Origin: Fervidicoccaceae archaeon
GTDB taxonomy: Archaea > Thermoproteota > Thermoprotei_A > Sulfolobales > Fervidicoccaceae
Assembly (NCBI GenBank): GCA_038734945.1
Contig: JAVYOA010000001.1
Location: 124,001 to 188,000, forward strand
Length of the DNA: 64,000 nt
Reading direction: 5' to 3'
Under the pieces are notes generated by a model, which worked only from the letters and a program-made list of their open reading frames with translations, made no database searches and was not told the DNA's origin. A program made the position numbers and the translations under genes. Shown here one piece after another: positions 50,455-58,997 of the stretch. Positions within the stretch are counted from its first letter, which is position 1. Each line of letters starts with the position of its first letter.

Positions 50455-50919
50455 CTATGTCTTGGCCTGGGGAGTCTCCTTTCTCTTGCTTTCCATGTAC
50501 TCCGTGAATAAACCGTAAATCTTATGAGCGAGAGGACCGCTTCCTTCGACCCCCTTTTCTGAAATTCTTATTGTGTTCAGCACCACAAGAACACCAGCTT
50601 CTGGATAGGCTTTAACGTCAGCCTCCCTTATATTCAGCCTGCTTACTACAATTCTCGCAAACTCCTCAGGGTTAAACAAAGGAGACTCTACTGCCGCCAT
50701 GACCTCTATGCTTTCAGCCAAGATAAGAATCACGGGAAATGAGGAACCTCCATCTTCGCTTGCATTCTTGAGGAGCAAGTTCAGCCTCTCGTCGAATCCA
50801 TATAGAGTACCTCTCAGAACCTTTCCGCTTTTCAACCTCACAACTACCTGCCTATCCAGGAGGGCATTGAGCTCGCTGATTATCCTCCTGCTAGCTGTTG
50901 TAACGCTCATGCTAATCAC
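50455..50919 (-). CDS. Lsm/Sm-like protein with C-terminal extension (SmAP3 type)
   Basis: Of 154 residues, about 10-75 form the Sm fold: Sm1 VVVRLKSGKVLRGTLYGFDERLNLLLKNA and Sm2-like VILILAESIEVMAA. The remaining ~75 residues are a separate alpha/beta domain (VVSRLNIREADVKAYPEAGVLVVLNTIRIS), as in crenarchaeal SmAP3. It probably forms a ring binding U-rich RNA. It lies 24 bp upstream of tgtA on the same strand, so both may be cotranscribed. Confidence 0.88.
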   Translation of the reverse strand: MISMSVTTASRRIISELNALLDRQVVVRLKSGKVLRGTLYGFDERLNLLLKNASEDGGSSFPVILILAESIEVMAAVESPLFNPEEFARIVVSRLNIREADVKAYPEAGVLVVLNTIRISEKGVEGSGPLAHKIYGLFTEYMESKRKETPQAKT

Positions 50920-51011
50920 CCTAGCATATTGATTCTTAAACAGTTATATTTCCAATATGGTTACAACTTAATAAAGGTAAATAAACACAGTAGTGAATTG
51001 CTCCTAAGAGA

Positions 51012-51392
51012 GTGATGTTCATGACCAATTTCACTATTGATAGCCTCAATGTCGCCAGCATAAATCCATCCATAATCCCTCAAATCGTCGATGTTAAGGC
51101 ATCAGCGCCAGGTGGCATTGAAGTGCTCTTCGAGTACCACAAGAGCATGGGAATAAGCTATAGCGAAGGAGAAAAGCTCCTATTAAAGATATCCTCTCAG
51201 AAGATTCCCCCAACCGAGAGCTTGAGCTTCTGCGGCAAGGCTACTCTATTTAGTATAAAGCAGAAGGAGGGAGGCCTAGTCTATCTCTTCTCAATAGGCG
51301 GTCTCATCCTGAGAATCTCCTCTCCAGGACAAATAGAAGGGCTGGAGATAACAAAGGATTACTATTTCTGCATAGAGAAGACTAGCCAGTAA
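51012..51392 (+). CDS. RNA polymerase subunit Rpo8 (RpoG)-like protein
   Basis: The protein of about 123-126 residues (ATG 51012 or 51021) has the strand order and landmark spacing of archaeal Rpo8: an N-terminal PSIIPQIVDVKA strand, GEKLLLKISSQK, the FCGKATLFSIK segment equivalent to FCAHGYV, the SIGGLILRIS strand and a final DYYFCIEK. Rpo8 is a small OB-fold subunit confined to crenarchaea and relatives. The match is by pattern memory, so a different OB-fold protein is possible. It is divergent from the Lsm gene. Confidence 0.62.
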   Translation: MMFMTNFTIDSLNVASINPSIIPQIVDVKASAPGGIEVLFEYHKSMGISYSEGEKLLLKISSQKIPPTESLSFCGKATLFSIKQKEGGLVYLFSIGGLILRISSPGQIEGLEITKDYYFCIEKTSQ

Positions 51393-51412
51393 GATCGCTT
51401 TTCTCCTCTCTC

Positions 51413-52180
51413 TCACCATGAGCTGTACATAATATATATGCCAACGACTATAAGAACAGCTGCAAAGATCTTCCTCAGGATTTCCTTCGGCAGACTTACC
51501 GAGAGCCTAGATCCCCACCATCCTCCAAAAATTCCCCCCACTATAAAAAGTGCTGATATCAATGGATCTAGCTGTCCACTAATGTAGTACCTGAGCGCTG
51601 TTATTAGCCCGAACGTTCCAACCGAGAGAAGGGAGGTTCCTATGGCCTTTGATATATCAAGCCCCCCAACGAACATCAGGGTTGGGGCAATAAGAAACCC
51701 ACCTCCTATGCCGAAGTAGCCTGAAGCAAAACCAACAAGTAAGGAAAACAAAATCAACTTAGCAAGAGATCTGCTACCACTTTTCGCAACGAAATCCCCT
51801 CTTTTCAGCATATATATAGCTACAAATATCATGAGACCCCCAAAGAGAAAGAGAAGCCTTTTCCCTGGAGTCAGCAAGCCGAGCTGGTTCCCAAGAAGAA
51901 CACCCGCGGTTCCAGCTAGACTGAAAATGGCCCCAATTTTTAAATCAAAATTTCTCTTCATTGCGTGAGGAACTATATTTATTAGTGCATTGACGGCTAC
52001 GGAGAAGGCCGTCGTTCCTATGGCCATATGAGGAAAGTTGAATCCCACCACGTATATGAGGAGGGGGACAGCCAAGATAGATCCCCCTCCTCCAATGAGC
52101 CCGAGAGAGAATCCCACAATGACACCAGAAAATATTGAGAGAGCTAACTGGATAGCTGAGAGCTCGTACATATTTATCAT
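51413..52180 (-). CDS. TauE/SafE-family anion exporter
   Basis: The ~255-residue membrane protein has seven to eight helices. The family repeats are VGFSLGLIGGGGSILAVPLLIYVVG near the start and VGFASGYFGIGGGFLIAPTLMF in the middle. Such proteins export sulfite, sulfoacetate or related anions. The frame extends to 52240, overlapping asnB by 25 bp; the family start is nearer the Met at 52180 or 52171. It is read behind asnB. Confidence 0.88.
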   Translation of the reverse strand: MINMYELSAIQLALSIFSGVIVGFSLGLIGGGGSILAVPLLIYVVGFNFPHMAIGTTAFSVAVNALINIVPHAMKRNFDLKIGAIFSLAGTAGVLLGNQLGLLTPGKRLLFLFGGLMIFVAIYMLKRGDFVAKSGSRSLAKLILFSLLVGFASGYFGIGGGFLIAPTLMFVGGLDISKAIGTSLLSVGTFGLITALRYYISGQLDPLISALFIVGGIFGGWWGSRLSVSLPKEILRKIFAAVLIVVGIYIMYSSW

Positions 52181-52215
52181 CTTCAATGATTCATCAATCA
52201 AATCTTTTAAAAATT

Positions 52216-54042
52216 TCACTCGAAATACGTTCTGAGCCACAGCTCAGCGAAGAAGAGCCTCCAATAGAACCTGGCATAGTCCTCCTTGACTTTTCCTCTT
52301 TTTACTGATTGGACGATCTCCTGAACAGCATCTCTTCTAACAATTCCCATCTTAACTAGACGGGAGTCCTCCATGAGCTCCTCAAATTTTTCTCCAAGAG
52401 AGAACATCCACTTCTTCTCGGGAGCCTGAAATCCTATTTTCCTTCTATTCCAAACAATTTCTCTTGGGAGCATTCCTTCAACAGCCTTTCTATGTATCCA
52501 CTTCGTATAGCCATCCCTTATCTTCATCTCAGAGGGCATAGAGAGTGAGAGCTCAGCCAGAGCGTGGTTCACAAATGGAACTCTAATTTCTATGCTATAT
52601 GCCATGCTGGATCTGTCCTCAGTTCTCAGGATCTCCAGAAGCCTCCCCCCAAAAAGATCTCTTCTCAGGGCATCGTTCAGTCCTTCGAAGCTATTGCTCC
52701 TTCGTTCAATCATCCTTCTTCCCTTTTCTGTTAGTATCCTCTCGGACATCCTCATCCTCATTCCAAGCATAACCCTCAGACCAAGCGTAATCTTCTCAGC
52801 TATATATTTCCTCAGCTTCCATGCTTCAAGAAATCCTGTTAGTAGCCCCCTTTTCCTCATTACTTCCTTCAGATAAATTGGAATGTATGCATGGTATCCT
52901 GCTAGGAGCTCATCCCCACCCTGTCCGTTGAGCAGAACCTTTAGGTTCTCAGCCCTTTCCCTTATCTTTTTCATCATCATCCAATGGAGAATGCTGCTTG
53001 GACCCTCAGGAGGCTCCTCCAAATAATAGATCATTTTCCTCAAATCATCGATGCTGAGGTCGCCAGCTTTTACCTTAACAACTTCCATGTTGTCCTCCAT
53101 TCCAAGAAATCTGGCCACGCTTTTAGCATACTCTAGTTCATCTATGGCACTATCATCCACAGAGACTGTGAAAATCTTCAGCGTTTCCCTGGAGAATCCC
53201 TTCTCCTTCAAACCCTCTTCTAGGAGCTTCTTTGTTTCTGCCAGTATAGATGAGGAATCAAGCCCACCGCTCAAAGCAATAGCAAGCGGGACATCTGTTC
53301 TGAGGTGTAGCTTCACACTGCTTTCGAAAGCACTTCTCCACTTCTCAATAGCATCCGAATCTTCCCAGCTTCTCTCCTTTACTTCAGGGCTCCAATATCT
53401 TTTCAAATCCACACTCTCTCCATCGCTGCAGAAATAGTATGCTGGAGGTATGGAATAAACACCCTCGAAGAAGGTCTCCTCAGGGTTGCCCCTCAGGAAG
53501 GATAGATAGCTCACAACTCTTCTAGCATTCGGCCTCAGATTAGCAACTGCTCTGAATGCCTTAATTTCTGAGGAAAAATAAACAGCATCTCCTACCTTCA
53601 TGTAGTGCAGGGGCTTTATCCCGAATCTATCCCTTGCCCCACAGAGCTTCTTTTCCCTCGAATCATATATTAGGAAGGCATACATTCCGAGCAATCTATT
53701 GAGAGCACTCTCTATTCCCCATTCCGCTACTGCCTTCAGAACAACCTCAGTATCGCTATCGCTCTCAAATGTATGTCCAAGACTTCTAAGCTCCTCCCTC
53801 ACTTCTCTGTAGTTGTATACCTCTCCATTCAGCACGATTGCGAACCTATCGTGGAACATTGGCTGGTGACCCTTAGGAGAGGGATCTAGGATCGATAGCC
53901 TCCTATTTCCAATGGCTGCCTTGTCATCACTGAATATGCCCTCATCATCTGGGCCTCTATGTTTCATGAGCTCTAGCATCTTTCCAATTAGTCTAGAGTC
54001 CACACTACCCTTTCCTGCAACTGCTCCCGCTATTCCGCACAA
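52216..54042 (-). CDS. asnB: asparagine synthase (glutamine-hydrolysing)
   Basis: The 608-residue protein has an N-terminal class II glutamine amidotransferase with nucleophile C2 (MCGIAG), KHRGPDDEG and LNGEVYNYRE. The ATP-pyrophosphatase-type synthetase domain has ALSGGLDSSSILAE (about 262-275) and LNGQGGDELLAGY. It makes asparagine from aspartate with glutamine as nitrogen donor. The long C-terminal region is the type seen in archaea and some surface-sugar clusters, but no such cluster is here. Confidence 0.95.
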   Translation of the reverse strand: MCGIAGAVAGKGSVDSRLIGKMLELMKHRGPDDEGIFSDDKAAIGNRRLSILDPSPKGHQPMFHDRFAIVLNGEVYNYREVREELRSLGHTFESDSDTEVVLKAVAEWGIESALNRLLGMYAFLIYDSREKKLCGARDRFGIKPLHYMKVGDAVYFSSEIKAFRAVANLRPNARRVVSYLSFLRGNPEETFFEGVYSIPPAYYFCSDGESVDLKRYWSPEVKERSWEDSDAIEKWRSAFESSVKLHLRTDVPLAIALSGGLDSSSILAETKKLLEEGLKEKGFSRETLKIFTVSVDDSAIDELEYAKSVARFLGMEDNMEVVKVKAGDLSIDDLRKMIYYLEEPPEGPSSILHWMMMKKIRERAENLKVLLNGQGGDELLAGYHAYIPIYLKEVMRKRGLLTGFLEAWKLRKYIAEKITLGLRVMLGMRMRMSERILTEKGRRMIERRSNSFEGLNDALRRDLFGGRLLEILRTEDRSSMAYSIEIRVPFVNHALAELSLSMPSEMKIRDGYTKWIHRKAVEGMLPREIVWNRRKIGFQAPEKKWMFSLGEKFEELMEDSRLVKMGIVRRDAVQEIVQSVKRGKVKEDYARFYWRLFFAELWLRTYFE

Positions 54043-54129
54043 GCCCTCTCAGCCTTTTCAGTGAGAACTTAATTAAAAATTCTTTTGCTTGTATTTAAAA
54101 ATTAGGTGATTCTAAAAATTTTAGAAGGC

Positions 54130-55623
54130 TCAGAGAGCCATCGAAATTCCCTCTGTCCTCGGATCGCTGGCAAGATAGAGAACGCCCCTCCTATCCATCC
54201 TAGCAGTGTGAATATGCCCATGCGTTCCAAACAGCGGGACTCTCACGAAGCTCAGACCGGCCTCTTCACTGAACGACAGGCCATTCTCCACCTCAACCTT
54301 CCATTCATTTCCAGCAGGGGAGAATATGAACCTGGGAGCCATGAGCGCTTCAGCATCCCCCATCCTATAGACATAGATGTTCTCATATGCTCTCAAGTGA
54401 AGCTGAGGCCTGTAGTCACCGCCCACACATCCTATTATTCTTCTCGCATCTCCCTCATCTATTCCCAGGATGGAAAGAGTATGCATAGGTCTCTTCCTGG
54501 GGGCAGGACTGTTGGGAAGATTCATAGCTCTCGCGAATCCAACCCCCCTGTTCTGGACGGGGAAGCCACCAATTATAAGTCCAGATCCAAACGGATTGAA
54601 CAGACTCTGTATAAATCCCACTAGGTGCTCTCCATCCGAGACAATGAAGAATGTTGTGTCTCCGCCACTCCTTCCCCCAACAAGCCCCTTCTCCGCTGCA
54701 TTCTTTATCTCTGAATATTTTAGCATTCTTTCCACACTTATGCCCATGTGATCTGGATCACCGATATATCTGTCTCTGAAAGCATATGCTGCCTTTATAG
54801 GCTCCATCCATGCAGCTATTCTCTTGGGATCCCCGAACCCAAGCTCATCAAGCCCAAGCTCATGGAGAGCAGATATAAGGTGAAGAGTTGTCACTCCAAT
54901 AGTGCTTGGAGGTAGCTCGTATAGCACCCTTCCATCTATTTCAAGAGAGAGTGGTTTCACTTCTTCAGCTTCATGTCTCCTCAGATCCTCCAGCTCAGCT
55001 CCTACTCCCTGTTCTCTGAGCTCACCCACAATTCGCTCAGCCAGCTCACCTTCATAGAAATCTTTCCATCCTCTCTGCACTATAGCTCTCAGAGTTCTCG
55101 CCATGTCTCTGTTTACTACAAGATCCCCCTCTCTTATCCCTCTGAAATACTTAGCCCATTTATACCTGCCAATCTCCTTCTCGGAGCTAGCAGATGCATT
55201 TGCAAGCATTTTGCCTGCCCTGAAGCCATTGAATGCCAAAGATATGGCAGGCTGAAGAAGATCTTCTAAGGGCATCAATCCCAACTCCTCATTTATTTTC
55301 CCCCACAGAGCAACTAGACCAGGAACAGTGGCCGTCAGAGGACCCCTTGTGGGGGACTCCTTTATGAACCTCTCTGCATCAAAACCGGAGAAGGATCTCC
55401 CATAAGAGGCAAACGCTCTTATTTCCCTATCCCTGAAGAACATGAGAAAGGCATCTCCTCCCGGTCCGCCACTCTGTGGCTGAAGCACAGAGAGAGAGGC
55501 ACTTATTGCTATCGCCGCATCGAATGCATTCCCGCCATCTTCAAGAACATCCATACCTATCTTGACTGAGAGAGGATGATCAGCAGCAACACCTACTCTT
55601 CCATATGCTACTTTCAATATCAT
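54130..55623 (-). CDS. gamma-glutamyltransferase family N-terminal-nucleophile hydrolase
   Basis: The ~497-residue Ntn hydrolase has GMDVLEDGGNAFDAAIAISASLSVLQPQSGGPGGDAFLMF at the N-terminus, PSTIGVTTLHLISAL, and the autoprocessing site GGDTTFFIVSDG with the catalytic Thr (about residue 330). SLFNPFGSGLIIGGFPVQNRG follows. It cleaves gamma-glutamyl compounds, or may be an acylase-type relative. It lacks a signal peptide, so it is probably cytoplasmic. The frame extends to 55644, but ATG 55623 fits the family. Confidence 0.9.
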   Translation of the reverse strand: MILKVAYGRVGVAADHPLSVKIGMDVLEDGGNAFDAAIAISASLSVLQPQSGGPGGDAFLMFFRDREIRAFASYGRSFSGFDAERFIKESPTRGPLTATVPGLVALWGKINEELGLMPLEDLLQPAISLAFNGFRAGKMLANASASSEKEIGRYKWAKYFRGIREGDLVVNRDMARTLRAIVQRGWKDFYEGELAERIVGELREQGVGAELEDLRRHEAEEVKPLSLEIDGRVLYELPPSTIGVTTLHLISALHELGLDELGFGDPKRIAAWMEPIKAAYAFRDRYIGDPDHMGISVERMLKYSEIKNAAEKGLVGGRSGGDTTFFIVSDGEHLVGFIQSLFNPFGSGLIIGGFPVQNRGVGFARAMNLPNSPAPRKRPMHTLSILGIDEGDARRIIGCVGGDYRPQLHLRAYENIYVYRMGDAEALMAPRFIFSPAGNEWKVEVENGLSFSEEAGLSFVRVPLFGTHGHIHTARMDRRGVLYLASDPRTEGISMAL

Positions 55624-55677
55624 CACCGAAAAATGCAATATCATTAACTATATATTAAAGGATGACAGTCCGGCTGA

Positions 55678-55690
55678 AAAGATTATAAGC
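55678..55690 (+). promoter_or_regulatory. TATA box of tRNA-Val
   Basis: AAAGATTATAAGC at 55678-55690 lies about 25-30 bases before the tRNA start at 55715. Confidence 0.5.
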
Positions 55691-55714
55691 TTCAAGAGGA
55701 ACAATAAGGAGAAA

Positions 55715-55792
55715 GGGCCCGTCGTCTAGCCTGGTTAGGACGCCGCCCTTACAAGGCGGAGGCCCTGGGTTCGATTCCCAGCGGGCCCACCA
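55715..55792 (+). tRNA. tRNA-Val (anticodon TAC), CCA encoded
   Basis: The acceptor GGGCCCG pairs with CGGGCCC. The D arm is GTCT/GGAC, the anticodon stem CCGCC/GGCGG with loop CTTACAA (anticodon TAC, Val), and the T arm CTGGG-TTCGATT-CCCAG. Discriminator A is at 55789, followed by encoded CCA (55790-55792). There is no intron and all stems pair. Confidence 0.97.
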
Positions 55793-55853
55793 TCCTTTTT
55801 CAATCGAAAGCCACGCATTTGGAGTGGGAAGACAACTATCATTGGGAAGGGGC

Positions 55854-56237
55854 ATGAAACAAAAGCTAGTGCATATGCTGAGCAAGGAAGCAAGAAGAAG
55901 AATACTGGAGGTTCTGGCAAGAGAGAGGGGGAGTGAAGCAGCAGAGGTTCTCGGAATATCGAGGGCAGCTCTCAGCAAGTTTCTTAATGGAAAGATCCAC
56001 CCAAGCGATGAAGTTGTTGAGAGAGCGATATCTTCTGCAAATTCTCTAGAGATGAACAAGATTCTTGTGATAATAGCTGAGGACATAGCAGACTTTGCGA
56101 GAGAACTGGCAGATCTCATACGCAACCACGGAGAAGATTTTAAGAGCCCAGAACTCATCAATGAGGCCCTGCGGGAGCTGGAGAGGGCAGCAGAGGAGTT
56201 GAGGGAATCCACACACTCTTCAAGAAAGAGAGGATAA
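55854..56237 (+). CDS. helix-turn-helix DNA-binding protein
   Basis: The 127-residue protein from ATG 55854 (the frame opens at 55824) has an HTH of XRE/TrpR-like form in the segment LARERGSEAAEVLGISRAAL-SKFLNGKIHPSDEVVERAI (about 20-58). A long helical, acidic C-terminal region follows (about 65-120), perhaps for dimerisation. Genes like it recur in Desulfurococcales-type genomes, but I know no function. It follows tRNA-Val on the same strand. Confidence 0.75.
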   Translation: MKQKLVHMLSKEARRRILEVLARERGSEAAEVLGISRAALSKFLNGKIHPSDEVVERAISSANSLEMNKILVIIAEDIADFARELADLIRNHGEDFKSPELINEALRELERAAEELRESTHSSRKRG

Positions 56238-56399
56238 CATTCTCAGAATCTTGTGCTTTGAAAAACAGCCAGGTAAATAAGCCTTTGGTATTACCGAATT
56301 AAACACAAATATCTATATTTTTAAATCTAATTAATCCTTTATCTGGGGATTATTTCATATATCTGTGTGCCTTCTAAATAGAAACAAACATATCTCTTA

Positions 56400-56464
56400 G
56401 GTGAAAGGCCAAGATGGCAGAGAAGGGAAAGAAGAAGGGAAAGAAGGAGGAGAAGAAGCAGTAA
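56400..56464 (+). CDS. Lys-rich mini-protein of 16 residues with SD
   Basis: ATG 56414 opens MAEKGKKKGKKEEKKQ and stops at TAA 56462-56464. AGGTGA (56400-56405) sits eight bases upstream, the standard spacing in this window, and a TATA-like TATTTTTAAATC lies near 56315. A very similar Lys/Glu-rich peptide is encoded at 61713-61760. It could be a ribosome- or nucleic-acid-associated peptide or the remnant of a ribosomal protein tail; unproven. The interval given includes the SD. Confidence 0.4.
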
Positions 56465-56513
56465 TCAGCAAATAGCTTTTGCCACGTTCCACAGTTAGAA
56501 TTTTTTTTGAGGC

Positions 56514-57245
56514 TTATCTCCTCTTTATAGCCCATACTATTTCTCTGACTGCATCTAGACTTTTCTCCAGGACGTTTCCTGTTACAATAGCATCTGCTCC
56601 AGCCTCAATTACGCTCCTCGCAGCCTCTCCGCTCCTAATTCCTCCTCCAACAATAAGAAAAGCCTCTCTCAGGCTTTTTCTAACCACCTTGATCATCTCA
56701 GGAGGGATGTGCTGCGGACTTCCTGAGCCAGCCTCCAAATATATGTAGCGCATTCCCAGCATCTCCGCTGCCATAGCATATGCCGCAGCTATGTATGGCT
56801 GGTCAAATGGTATCGGCCTAGCCCTTCCAATATATCCAGCAGCCCCTCCATAGCCTACAATAATATACCCTGTCGGCAGCGGCTCCAATCCATACTTTCT
56901 CACCAGAGGAGCTCCCTGAACCTGTGCACCAACAATATGATAAACACTTTCACTGTTGAGCAGGCTCATGAAAAGTATAGCATCAGCTTCCTTTATCACA
57001 TTGTTCACATCTCCAGGAAAGACGATGACAGGCAATCCAGAACTCCTCAGAGCCCTAGCAACCTCACTTGCTTCCAAGGGATCAACACCAATGCTTCCAC
57101 CTATCAGAAATGCGTCTGTGCCCAGCCTCTTAAGCTCCTCAGCAATTTTTCCTGCTTCCTCAGCTCCGGTTTTGTGCGGATCTATTAATGCAAAGTGAAG
57201 AGGCCCCTTCTCCCTTCTCTCTCTCAGATAATCACTTACCCTCAA
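56514..57245 (-). CDS. geranylgeranylglyceryl phosphate synthase
   Basis: The 243-residue TIM barrel has FALIDPHKT (17-25), GSIGV, FPGDVNNVIKEADAILFMSLLNS, YIIVGYGGAAGYIGRARPIP, YLEAGSGSPQHIPPEM and VGGGIRSGEAA. It links geranylgeranyl diphosphate to sn-glycerol-1-phosphate, the first committed step of archaeal ether lipids. Its start overlaps the end of the Elf1 gene by 14 bp. Confidence 0.96.
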   Translation of the reverse strand: MRVSDYLRERREKGPLHFALIDPHKTGAEEAGKIAEELKRLGTDAFLIGGSIGVDPLEASEVARALRSSGLPVIVFPGDVNNVIKEADAILFMSLLNSESVYHIVGAQVQGAPLVRKYGLEPLPTGYIIVGYGGAAGYIGRARPIPFDQPYIAAAYAMAAEMLGMRYIYLEAGSGSPQHIPPEMIKVVRKSLREAFLIVGGGIRSGEAARSVIEAGADAIVTGNVLEKSLDAVREIVWAIKRR

Positions 57246-57564
57246 CTTCCTCTTCCCTCCTTCCGTCCAGCTCCCCTATGCAGTTACCAGCAGCTATGGT
57301 ACTCTCAACGCTCTCTGAAACAGAATCGTAGAGGTCTATCAGTTTTCCGTAGGCATCCACAGGTTGATATAGCTTGGGAACCTTGAATCGTGCACAGAAG
57401 CCACACTCTCCACAAATCGCATCAGCCACGGCAAAATCATCACTTGGCTTTGCTGTAACGCTTATTCTCAGCGACTGCCTGCTGCAGTGAGGACATACGA
57501 ATATCTTTGGTATCTTTCTGACTATCCTCTTTGGTTGCGCTCTCTTCTTCTTCCTTCTTCCCAA
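57232..57564 (-). CDS. transcription elongation factor Elf1-like zinc-ribbon protein
   Basis: The 110-residue protein from TTG 57564 starts GRRKKKRAQPKR, the canonical basic Elf1 N-terminus, with AGAGGAG nine bases upstream. The frame is open to ATG 57606. The zinc ribbon has C24, C27, C51 and C54 (FVCPHC and AICGEC), followed by KLYQPVDAYGKLIDLYD, a strongly conserved Elf1 motif. It associates with RNA polymerase on chromatin-like DNA. The acidic C-tail is longer than in eukaryotes. Confidence 0.9.
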   Translation of the reverse strand: MGRRKKKRAQPKRIVRKIPKIFVCPHCSRQSLRISVTAKPSDDFAVADAICGECGFCARFKVPKLYQPVDAYGKLIDLYDSVSESVESTIAAGNCIGELDGRREEEVEGK

Positions 57565-57586
57565 GGAAAGCATCTCCTCTCTATCG

Positions 57587-57988
57587 TTATCTTTCCTTAG
57601 AGCCATTTGAGATATTTATCAGTTTTCTCAGCTTTTCAGCCCTTCCAGTTGCAATAACATCTCTAATCATCGATATTAGCTCTATTGAATCGGACGCCTT
57701 CATAATGCTGAGATTTCCGGCTGATCGAGACAGGCAATATGAGAGGATATGGTAGCAGGCCCTCCTCTTCCCCCTAGCTATCACATTCAAAGAGAAGTCC
57801 TTGCAGCTGCAGTAGAATGGAGGAAGAACTGCGTAGTCCTCGTTTTTTCCCAAGAAAATAGCTATTGTTGGATTCTCCCATACAACAAATATCCTGCCCC
57901 TATTAGCAGCAGCCTTCGCTTTCTCTATGCTTCTCTTGCTCAGCCCATGAGCGAGCTCACTGCACTCATCTCTTGAGCCTTCTGACAA
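57587..57988 (-). CDS. SWIM zinc-finger protein
   Basis: The ~133-residue protein has the SWIM motif C-x-C...C-x-H in FYCSCKDFSLNVIARGKRRACYHIL. A strand-rich N-terminal part precedes it (RIFVVWENPTIAIFLGKNEDYAVLPP). TTG 57988 is preferred because GGAGGAGG precedes it and the overlap with rpiA stays at 23 bp; the frame opens at 58036. SWIM proteins bind DNA or partner with RecA-family recombinases. Its neighbours are Elf1 and rpiA in one operon. Confidence 0.82.
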   Translation of the reverse strand: MSEGSRDECSELAHGLSKRSIEKAKAAANRGRIFVVWENPTIAIFLGKNEDYAVLPPFYCSCKDFSLNVIARGKRRACYHILSYCLSRSAGNLSIMKASDSIELISMIRDVIATGRAEKLRKLINISNGSKER

Positions 57989-58661
57989 CTGCCTCCTCCT
58001 CTCCACCGATAACAACTGCATCCGCCATACCAACAAAAAGTCCAGTAGCTATCACTCCAACAACGCCTCTCAGAGCTCTGTCCAGGTCCTCAATATTTCC
58101 TCTCCAGCCGCTTGAATCAACATCAACTATAATGCCGTAGCTATCGCTCACCACAGGTCCGTACTTTCCAGCAAGAGAATGTCTAATTGAGGCTCTGAGT
58201 CCCATTTCTCCTATCTTTTTCATAACATATGCGACAGAGAATGGACTTACTTCGACAGGAACGCTCCTTCCTATCAAATTTGTGACCATTTTCCCTTTAT
58301 CCACTATAACAGCAAAGAAAGCACTCATCGAGGCAAGAATTTTTTCCCTGAACAGGGCAGCTCCTCCCCCCTTTATCATGTTTCCATCCTCATCCACAGC
58401 ATCGGCGCCGTCCACATAGAAATCAACACTATCGGTTACAGAAATATCCAATACACTGCACCCTCTGCGCCTAAGGGCTATGGCTGTCTCAAAGCTTGAG
58501 GAAACGAAGAGCTTCTCCTCAATGTCCTTTTTTCTCAGAAGCGATATGAAATGAGCAACTGTGCTCCCAGTCCCAACACCAACAACTCTAGCTCTCTCGA
58601 ACTCCTCTAGATGAAGAGCAGCTTCAGCAGCCCTCTTCTTTGGAGAATCTTTCTCCACCAC
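57966..58661 (-). CDS. rpiA: ribose-5-phosphate isomerase A
   Basis: The 231-residue enzyme has VVGVGTGSTVAHFI (25-38), DGADAVDEDGNMIKGGGAALFREKI with the catalytic Asp and Glu/Lys, and DKGKMV. It interconverts ribulose-5- and ribose-5-phosphate for nucleotide synthesis. It is first of the minus-strand rpiA-SWIM-Elf1-GGGPS operon and is divergent from the eL38 gene. Confidence 0.96.
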   Translation of the reverse strand: MVEKDSPKKRAAEAALHLEEFERARVVGVGTGSTVAHFISLLRKKDIEEKLFVSSSFETAIALRRRGCSVLDISVTDSVDFYVDGADAVDEDGNMIKGGGAALFREKILASMSAFFAVIVDKGKMVTNLIGRSVPVEVSPFSVAYVMKKIGEMGLRASIRHSLAGKYGPVVSDSYGIIVDVDSSGWRGNIEDLDRALRGVVGVIATGLFVGMADAVVIGGEEEAVVRRLKR

Positions 58662-58676
58662 ACCTCACCGGCAAAA

Positions 58677-58740
58677 AGTTATAATATCCTCTGCCTTATT
58701 TCCTTAAGTGCTTTAAGTAAAAAGCTACAGAAGCGGGTGG
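58677..58740 (+). promoter_or_regulatory. promoter and SD of the eL38 gene
   Basis: AGTTATAATATCC (58677-58689) is a TATA box and GGGTGG (58735-58740) the SD five bases before TTG 58746. Confidence 0.5.
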
Positions 58741-58745
58741 TTTGT

Positions 58746-58997
58746 TTGCCGCAGGAGATACTGTTCTCAAGCCTAGAAGAAGCAGAGAAGAAGATAAAGG
58801 ATCTCTCCATCACACCACAGGAATGCAGGATAAAGGTTGGAAAGAAGGGCGTCAAGCTCAAGCTAAGGACAAAGAAGATTCTATACACGCTGGTCTTCAG
58901 AGCTGAGAACACCGGTTCCTCTAACATTGAGGATATTAAGAAAGCTGCATCTGAGCTTGCCACGAAGATAGGCTGCTCTTCCATTAAAGAGCTCTGA
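58746..58997 (+). CDS. rpl38e: ribosomal protein eL38
   Basis: TTG 58746 gives 83 residues starting MPQEI, the normal eL38 beginning. ECRIKVGKKGVKLKLRTKKILYTLVF in the middle is the eL38 core. The C-terminal part (about 55-80) is longer than usual by ~15 residues. It is a small protein of the large ribosomal subunit found in crenarchaea and eukaryotes. Its end overlaps the convergent beta-CASP gene by 14 bp. Confidence 0.8.
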   Translation: MPQEILFSSLEEAEKKIKDLSITPQECRIKVGKKGVKLKLRTKKILYTLVFRAENTGSSNIEDIKKAASELATKIGCSSIKEL

